Origin: an uncultured Bacilli bacterium | Lineage (GTDB): Bacteria > Bacillota_I > Bacilli_A > RF39 > UBA660 | DNA length: 64,000 bases | NCBI GenBank assembly: GCA_934098525.1 | Contig: CAKONZ010000004.1 | Location: 62,001 to 126,000, forward strand | Direction of reading: 5' to 3' | In this document: in pieces, positions 59,487 to 64,000 of the stretch | Layout: each line of letters starts with the position of its first letter | How positions within the stretch are numbered: position 1 is the first letter of the stretch | Made by a program: the position numbers and the translations under genes | The notes under the pieces: generated by a model | Database searches by the model: none | Told to the model about the DNA's origin: nothing | What the model saw: only the letters and a program-made list of their open reading frames with translations

Positions 59487-60574
59487 TTATATTCATTTTT
59501 TATAAACTTAACCAAATCAAAGGCTGAACAATCATTTATATATTTCTTTTGATTATTAATAATACTATTTTGTAAATTTTCATCATCTAATAACAAATTA
59601 ACATTCTTAAGAATATCATCTTTATTATTACAAATAATATTCATACCTCTCTCATTAAAAAACTTAGTATTATAAGTTTCAATACCAGGTATAGGAAAAA
59701 TATGTAATAAAGGTTTTCTTAAAGAAGCAATCTCAGTAGAAGATAAACCACCTGGTTTAGATAAAACAATATCACTAGAATAAATCAAATCATTTATATT
59801 ATTAACAAATCCTAGTATTACTAAATTATCATTACTTATTTTCATTAAATCATCATAAAGTTCCTTATTAGAACCACAAACCACAACAACCTTAGTATCC
59901 TTTATTTGTAACAAATCATTAAGTATACCACCAATATTACCAAATCCCATACTACCAAGCATAACCAATATAACTTTTTCATTCTTAATACCTAATTTTT
60001 CTTTTATATTCTTAGCATTTTTAATAAAATTAGAAGAAACAGGTATACCAGTAGATAACAATTTATTATTATCAATACCTCTTTTATTAAAACTTTCCTC
60101 TAATCCCTTTTGAATAATAAAATAATCAGGAATAGCTTCTTCAATAAAAGGACAAGGTTCATAATCAGTTGCAACAAATAAAAAATTAACTCTCTTTATC
60201 TTTTCATCATTATTTATATTAGTAAGACACAATGCTGGAAATAAATGAGTAGTAATAACTAAATCAAAATCATTATCTTTAATATAATCATATAATTTTT
60301 TCTTATGAATCTTATTTATTAAATATACAGGACTTTTAATCTTAGTTCTACTATATAATTCTCCCATCTTATAAATATTCTTAAAAATCTTTCCATCTTT
60401 TCCTAAAGACTTTAAATATATTTTAGAAGATAAATCTTTAGCCTTTTCATTAACAATATCAAAAAAATCCATAAAACAACAACTTATATTATTACTTTTA
60501 AGCTCTTCTTCAATATATCTTCCACAAGAATTATGACCCCCTCCAGTAGAACACGATAATATTAAAACTTTCAT
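59483..60574 (-). CDS. GT28 glycolipid synthase, MGDG synthase/UgtP-like
   Basis: 363 residues. N-terminal LSCSTGGGHNSCGRYIEEEL is the signature of the MGDG-synthase family; the C-terminal GT28 part has MLGSMGFGNIGGI, VVVCGSNKEL and IVLSKPGGLSSTEIASLRKPLL (nucleotide-sugar site). The family moves glucose or galactose from UDP-sugar to diacylglycerol, making membrane glycolipid and the anchor for lipoteichoic acid. It overlaps the acyltransferase gene by 4 bases, which fits a common lipid pathway. Confidence 0.9.
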   Translation of the reverse strand: MKVLILSCSTGGGHNSCGRYIEEELKSNNISCCFMDFFDIVNEKAKDLSSKIYLKSLGKDGKIFKNIYKMGELYSRTKIKSPVYLINKIHKKKLYDYIKDNDFDLVITTHLFPALCLTNINNDEKIKRVNFLFVATDYEPCPFIEEAIPDYFIIQKGLEESFNKRGIDNNKLLSTGIPVSSNFIKNAKNIKEKLGIKNEKVILVMLGSMGFGNIGGILNDLLQIKDTKVVVVCGSNKELYDDLMKISNDNLVILGFVNNINDLIYSSDIVLSKPGGLSSTEIASLRKPLLHIFPIPGIETYNTKFFNERGMNIICNNKDDILKNVNLLLDDENLQNSIINNQKKYINDCSAFDLVKFIKNEYK

Positions 60575-61299
60575 AATACCTCCTTCATAGCTTTATAAGT
60601 TCTATTTCTTAAATCCTCAATTCTATCATAATAATTTAACTCTTTATTAGGATACAAAGGATCTAAAATAACAGCACTTATATTCTTTTTTCTAAATAGC
60701 CTTACCAAACCCTTACTTTCCTCAAAAACAAATCTAATAGGTTGAACAAAACTATCAGCATCAACTGCCATCTTAAAAGCTCCATATTTAAACTCTCTAA
60801 TACCAGTATAATATGGCCACATAGAACCTTCTGGATACATATGAACATGTTCATTACTTTTTAAAGCCATATTAACTTCACAAAAAAACTCTTTCTTTTT
60901 ATCCTTATCACTTGGTATAGGAAAAGCCCCTAAAATTCTTATTAAATGTTTTATAAAAGGTATCTTAAAATTTCTCTCAATAGTAGGGTAATAAACATTA
61001 TATGGAAAATAAATAAGACCAATCATAGTACAATCCATAGGGTGAATATGATTACTTATAGAAACAACTCCCATCTTAGAAACAATTTTATCTTTATTAA
61101 CAATCTTATATCCAAACAACACTTTATTTAAAAAAACTAGAATAGGACGAATAATAAATAAAACAATCTTAGAAACAAACTTAAATAAAAAATCATTTTT
61201 TATATACTTATATTCATCATCAATTTCAAAATCTAATGGTTCCCACATATGAAATACATGTTCATCACTAGCTAAATTATCATAATCATACTTCTTCAT
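60571..61299 (-). CDS. plsC: 1-acyl-glycerol-3-phosphate acyltransferase (PlsC family)
   Basis: 242 residues. Acyltransferase block I is NHIHPMDC (NHxxxxD type) and block III is MYPEGSMW (FPEGTR-like). A hydrophobic segment near 45-65 anchors it. The expected product is phosphatidic acid, the source of diacylglycerol for the glycolipid synthase that overlaps it. GGTGATAG supports ATG 61299 rather than the in-frame codon at 61332. Confidence 0.88.
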   Translation of the reverse strand: MKKYDYDNLASDEHVFHMWEPLDFEIDDEYKYIKNDFLFKFVSKIVLFIIRPILVFLNKVLFGYKIVNKDKIVSKMGVVSISNHIHPMDCTMIGLIYFPYNVYYPTIERNFKIPFIKHLIRILGAFPIPSDKDKKKEFFCEVNMALKSNEHVHMYPEGSMWPYYTGIREFKYGAFKMAVDADSFVQPIRFVFEESKGLVRLFRKKNISAVILDPLYPNKELNYYDRIEDLRNRTYKAMKEVL

Positions 61300-61332
61300 A
61301 CTATCACCGACAATGAAAATTATAACATACAA

Positions 61333-61533
61333 ATAATTAAAATCAAAACCAAAAAACCAATAATAAACAAAACAACAAAAAATGTCTAAAAAAGCTATTT
61401 AGTATCCTTAATTATGCTCATATAATACCACAAAATCCCCATTTTTTCAAGACTTGTAAAATAAACTATTACTTTTCTAGTGTTTTTTTAAATCATATGT
61501 TATAATAAAACTCAAATTTAAGGGGGATTCTAT
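61333..61533. other. Intergenic stretch between the divergent PlsC and ankyrin-AAA+ genes
   Basis: Nothing coding is seen. It holds the region upstream of plsC and the extended -10 (TATGTTATAAT ending near 61505) of the ankyrin-AAA+ gene. Confidence 0.5.
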
Positions 61534-63090
61534 ATGCCAAGTAAAAATAATATAAAACTCTTATTATCAAATATGACAAATGACATGAATTCTAATGTAA
61601 AAAAGATCAAAAATGTATTTAAAAGTCTAGATTATAAAGATGAAGATAATCAATCTATATTACATATTTTAGCAGATGATAAATATGATGAAGAAAAATG
61701 TTTTCTTGCTATTAAATCATTATTACAAAAAGGCTTAAGTCCTAATTTAGAAGCAGATTATAATTATAATTTTATTCAAACTGCCTTATATACTGGATAT
61801 AGTGAAAAATTCATTTTAAATATTATTAATGAAGCATTAAAATATAATTTAAATATTAACCATGTTGATAGCGATAAAGATACTATTATGCATACTGCAA
61901 TATACAGTGATGATTATTTGGATGAAATTGAAGGAATTTATGATCTCTTATGTTCTAATGGTTATGATAGTACTAAAGTTTGTTGCGAAGGAAGAAATTT
62001 ATTAGAAGCTATGATTTTTCAAAAACAATATTCTAAAAAACAAATAGAAAGTTTTAGAAAAAAATTTGAAGTTAGGTATTCTAATATACTAAAAAATAAT
62101 CAACCTAAAAAAATTAACGTACAAGTAAATCCCGTTGTTACCGTGAATAAAACACTATCTGATAAATATATTTTAGAACTTGAAAAATATGGAACGGTAT
62201 TAAATAAAAAAAATTATATATCATCCCCAACTATTGGAAGAGAAAAAGAATTAAAAAATCTTATTGTTACTTTAGCTCAAGATAAAAAAAGCCCATTAAT
62301 AGTGGGAGAATCAGGCGTTGGTAAAACTGCACTAGTAGATGAACTTGCCTATAGGATAAAAACAAAACAAGTACCTAAGTTTTTACAAGATAAAATAATT
62401 CTAGAGATTAATCCAAGTGATATAGTTGCAGGATGTAAATATGTTGGAATGTTTGAAAATAACATGACTAAATTAATGGAATTATGTAAAAAATTAGATG
62501 TAATAGTATTTATTGATGAAATCCATACAATATATGGTATTGGTGCAACAGAAAGTCAAAATAACGATATGGCATCTATGTTAAAATATTATATAGATAG
62601 ATCTAGTTTAAAAGTAATTGGTACAACAACTGATGAAGAATATCAAAATTTCTTTAGTAATAATTCCTTGAAAAGAAGATTTGAAAAAGTAACTGTAAAA
62701 GAACCTACTGAGGATATTTTATATCAAATAGTCGATAAAGTAATTGAAGATTATATGAAAAATAGAATATCTTTTGAAAACGAAAATATAAAAAGTATGA
62801 TAATAGATATTATATTAAACGCTACTGAAAAAAGTAATAGAATATATAACGATGTTGTTAATAATCCCGATCTAGCTATATCTATTATTGACAAAGCATT
62901 TGCCTTTGCAAGATTTTATGATAGTGAATTTATTACAGCAGAACACTTTATTGAAGGATTTGAATATTGTGATAGAATCTATGAATTTGCAAGAAAGCAG
63001 GCAATAACAAATTTAAAAAATCTAGATACAAGTATATCTAATCCAGTACAAAGAGTATTAAAAATAGATTTCAATAAATTTAGAAAATAG
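61534..63090 (+). CDS. Ankyrin-repeat AAA+ ATPase (ClpA/ClpB first-domain-like)
   Basis: 518 residues. Residues about 35-165 hold three to four degenerate ankyrin-like repeats (DNQSILHILADD, NYNFIQTALYTG, DKDTIMHTAIYSD). Residues about 225-500 form one AAA+ module of the Clp type: PTIGREKELKNLI, Walker A GESGVGKTAL, LEINPSDIVAGCKYVGMFE, Walker B VIVFIDEIHTIYG, sensor I VIGTTTDEEY, arginine-finger region SLKRRFEKVTVKEP. There is no second ATPase domain, Clp N-domain or ClpP loop seen. It probably remodels a partner protein chosen by the ankyrin part. An extended -10 (TATGTTATAAT) and AAGGGGGA precede it. The next gene starts 24 bases downstream. Confidence 0.82.
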   Translation: MPSKNNIKLLLSNMTNDMNSNVKKIKNVFKSLDYKDEDNQSILHILADDKYDEEKCFLAIKSLLQKGLSPNLEADYNYNFIQTALYTGYSEKFILNIINEALKYNLNINHVDSDKDTIMHTAIYSDDYLDEIEGIYDLLCSNGYDSTKVCCEGRNLLEAMIFQKQYSKKQIESFRKKFEVRYSNILKNNQPKKINVQVNPVVTVNKTLSDKYILELEKYGTVLNKKNYISSPTIGREKELKNLIVTLAQDKKSPLIVGESGVGKTALVDELAYRIKTKQVPKFLQDKIILEINPSDIVAGCKYVGMFENNMTKLMELCKKLDVIVFIDEIHTIYGIGATESQNNDMASMLKYYIDRSSLKVIGTTTDEEYQNFFSNNSLKRRFEKVTVKEPTEDILYQIVDKVIEDYMKNRISFENENIKSMIIDIILNATEKSNRIYNDVVNNPDLAISIIDKAFAFARFYDSEFITAEHFIEGFEYCDRIYEFARKQAITNLKNLDTSISNPVQRVLKIDFNKFRK

Positions 63091-63114
63091 AAAACAAAGG
63101 AGGAAAATAATATC

Positions 63115-64000
63115 ATGCCAGAATTAACCATTGAAGAAACCAAGCAATTACTTGAACAAATCAAAAAAAATTCAACATGGATTTTATTAAATGTTAGTAA
63201 AGAAAATGAAGAAAAAGCACTTAAAGACTGCAATGAATACATTAAAACTGGTAATAAAGATATTAATAATATGATTCCTCTTTCTATCTATTATATTATT
63301 AGTAAATTAACAGAAGAAAAACAAATAACATTTTTAAAAGAAAACTTTAAATATATTAAAGAACATGATGAAGAAATATTTTTATATACAATGACTTCTC
63401 CTGCCTCTTTATCATATTTTCTTTCTTATAACGTACTAAAAGAATTAAGAAATTTTGATGTTGATATATTTAAAAAAATTATAAGTAACAATCCCGAAAA
63501 TCTATTTCATGGATTTAGCCAGCAAGATTACTATAGTTTTTATACTGAGTTTCATAGCGAATTAATGGATTTAGAAGATAGAGAATTTATTAATGGGTTA
63601 GATTTTCATAATAGGTTTTGTTATGATAATACTAATATAGATAATATAGATAATGTTTTAAAATTACAAAAACTCTACAATAAAGAATTTATGGATTATC
63701 TTTTAGATAAATACATAGATAAAATTAACAATTTCAAACCAAGACATCTTTTAATATTTATAAGTTATATTGAAGATATAGAAACATATAAAGAATTTGT
63801 AAATAATCATTATGATAAATTAAATATGGCTTTAAGTGAAATTGATGAATATAGTTTAGAAGTTTATCTAAGTGAAACAAATGAAACAAAACAAGAAATT
63901 CTAATATTTAATTTTTTAAAAACCAAAATTAAAAAACAAAATATAAAGAAAATAATATATAATATTAATCCCAATATAATTATAAATTTATATAATCAAA
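63115..64000 (+). CDS. Large unrecognised protein, 3' end outside the window
   Basis: Starts at ATG 63115 with AAAGGAGGA upstream and stays open for 295 codons to the window edge. It begins MPELTIEETKQLLEQIKKNS and is rich in Asn, Lys, Ile and aromatic residues, with a helical character and no signal peptide or membrane helix. No family recognised. Its 24-base spacing from the ankyrin-AAA+ gene indicates one operon, so it is a candidate substrate, partner or effector of the ATPase. Confidence 0.72.
   Translation, partial: MPELTIEETKQLLEQIKKNSTWILLNVSKENEEKALKDCNEYIKTGNKDINNMIPLSIYYIISKLTEEKQITFLKENFKYIKEHDEEIFLYTMTSPASLSYFLSYNVLKELRNFDVDIFKKIISNNPENLFHGFSQQDYYSFYTEFHSELMDLEDREFINGLDFHNRFCYDNTNIDNIDNVLKLQKLYNKEFMDYLLDKYIDKINNFKPRHLLIFISYIEDIETYKEFVNNHYDKLNMALSEIDEYSLEVYLSETNETKQEILIFNFLKTKIKKQNIKKIIYNINPNIIINLYNQ

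Noticed and set aside
1..64000. Mycoplasma-type genetic code (UGA = Trp)
   Set aside because: Conserved proteins use TGG for Trp throughout and TGA ends gerA and the leuS-upstream gene at tight overlaps. In-frame TGA occurs only in transposon remnants.

Overview
The window is very AT-rich DNA (about a quarter G+C by eye) from a low-GC Gram-positive bacterium of the Bacilli/Erysipelotrichia/Mollicutes-related kind. Gene density is high, spacers are short, and A/T-ending codons dominate. The organism appears to form spores: the window holds an alpha/beta SASP gene, a gerA-type germinant receptor operon, a SpoVIF-like gene and a cse60-like gene. Some of these genes have sites that fit sigma-G or sigma-K promoters. 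The standard bacterial code applies, since conserved proteins use TGG for Trp and TGA appears as a stop (for example the gerA/gerC ATGA overlap). No rRNA, tRNA or CRISPR was seen.

Layout. 1-5.7 kb: tRNA-modification genes (trmR, trhP1, trhP2), then greA, trigger factor and thiI. 5.8-12.3 kb: a two-domain wall hydrolase, a lipoprotein, the SASP gene, ackA, nrnA and engB. 12.3-16.1 kb: primosomal dnaB, a lipoprotein, an RNHCP protein, a membrane protein and a LysM protein. 16.1-17.3 kb: a structured non-coding RNA of about 590 nt followed by a small membrane protein, read here as OLE RNA with its partner OapA. 17.3-20.7 kb: a giant leucine-rich-repeat protein with nine 55-residue repeats and a C-terminal dockerin. 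20.7-28.1 kb: der, spoVIF, ruvAB, cse60, queA, tgt, and a T-box leader with proS. 28.1-31.8 kb: the minus-strand gerA-gerC-gerB operon, with a 61-bp tandem duplication at the gerC/gerB junction. 31.9-39.2 kb: a thioredoxin-like protein, a radical SAM protein, leuS, a sortase, an XRE regulator and LemA.

39.25-46.92 kb is a mobile-element island. It is bounded by a truncated IS30-type element on the left and a complete one on the right, both in the same orientation. Inside lie a transposase/glycosyltransferase chimera, a Wzy-Alg14 fusion with its Alg13 partner (surface polysaccharide), an IS481-like element with clear ends, and a decayed IS3 element. Just outside the island is a promoter whose spacer contains a run of nine G, which would be phase-variable; it drives a membrane-anchored extracellular protein.

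47.8-64 kb: a minus-strand pair (small coiled-coil protein plus a MurE-like ligase) behind a mother-cell-type promoter, trmB, a lipoprotein, an acidic protein with YtxG/YtxH-like partners, RNase J, a transglutaminase-like protein, an AbrB/ABC/HAD operon, glycolipid genes (GT28 plus PlsC), and at the right edge an ankyrin-AAA+ ATPase followed by an unrecognised protein cut by the window end.

Most genes are housekeeping. The accessory content worth following up is the OLE RNA, the LRR-dockerin protein, the G9 promoter, the ger duplication and the island.
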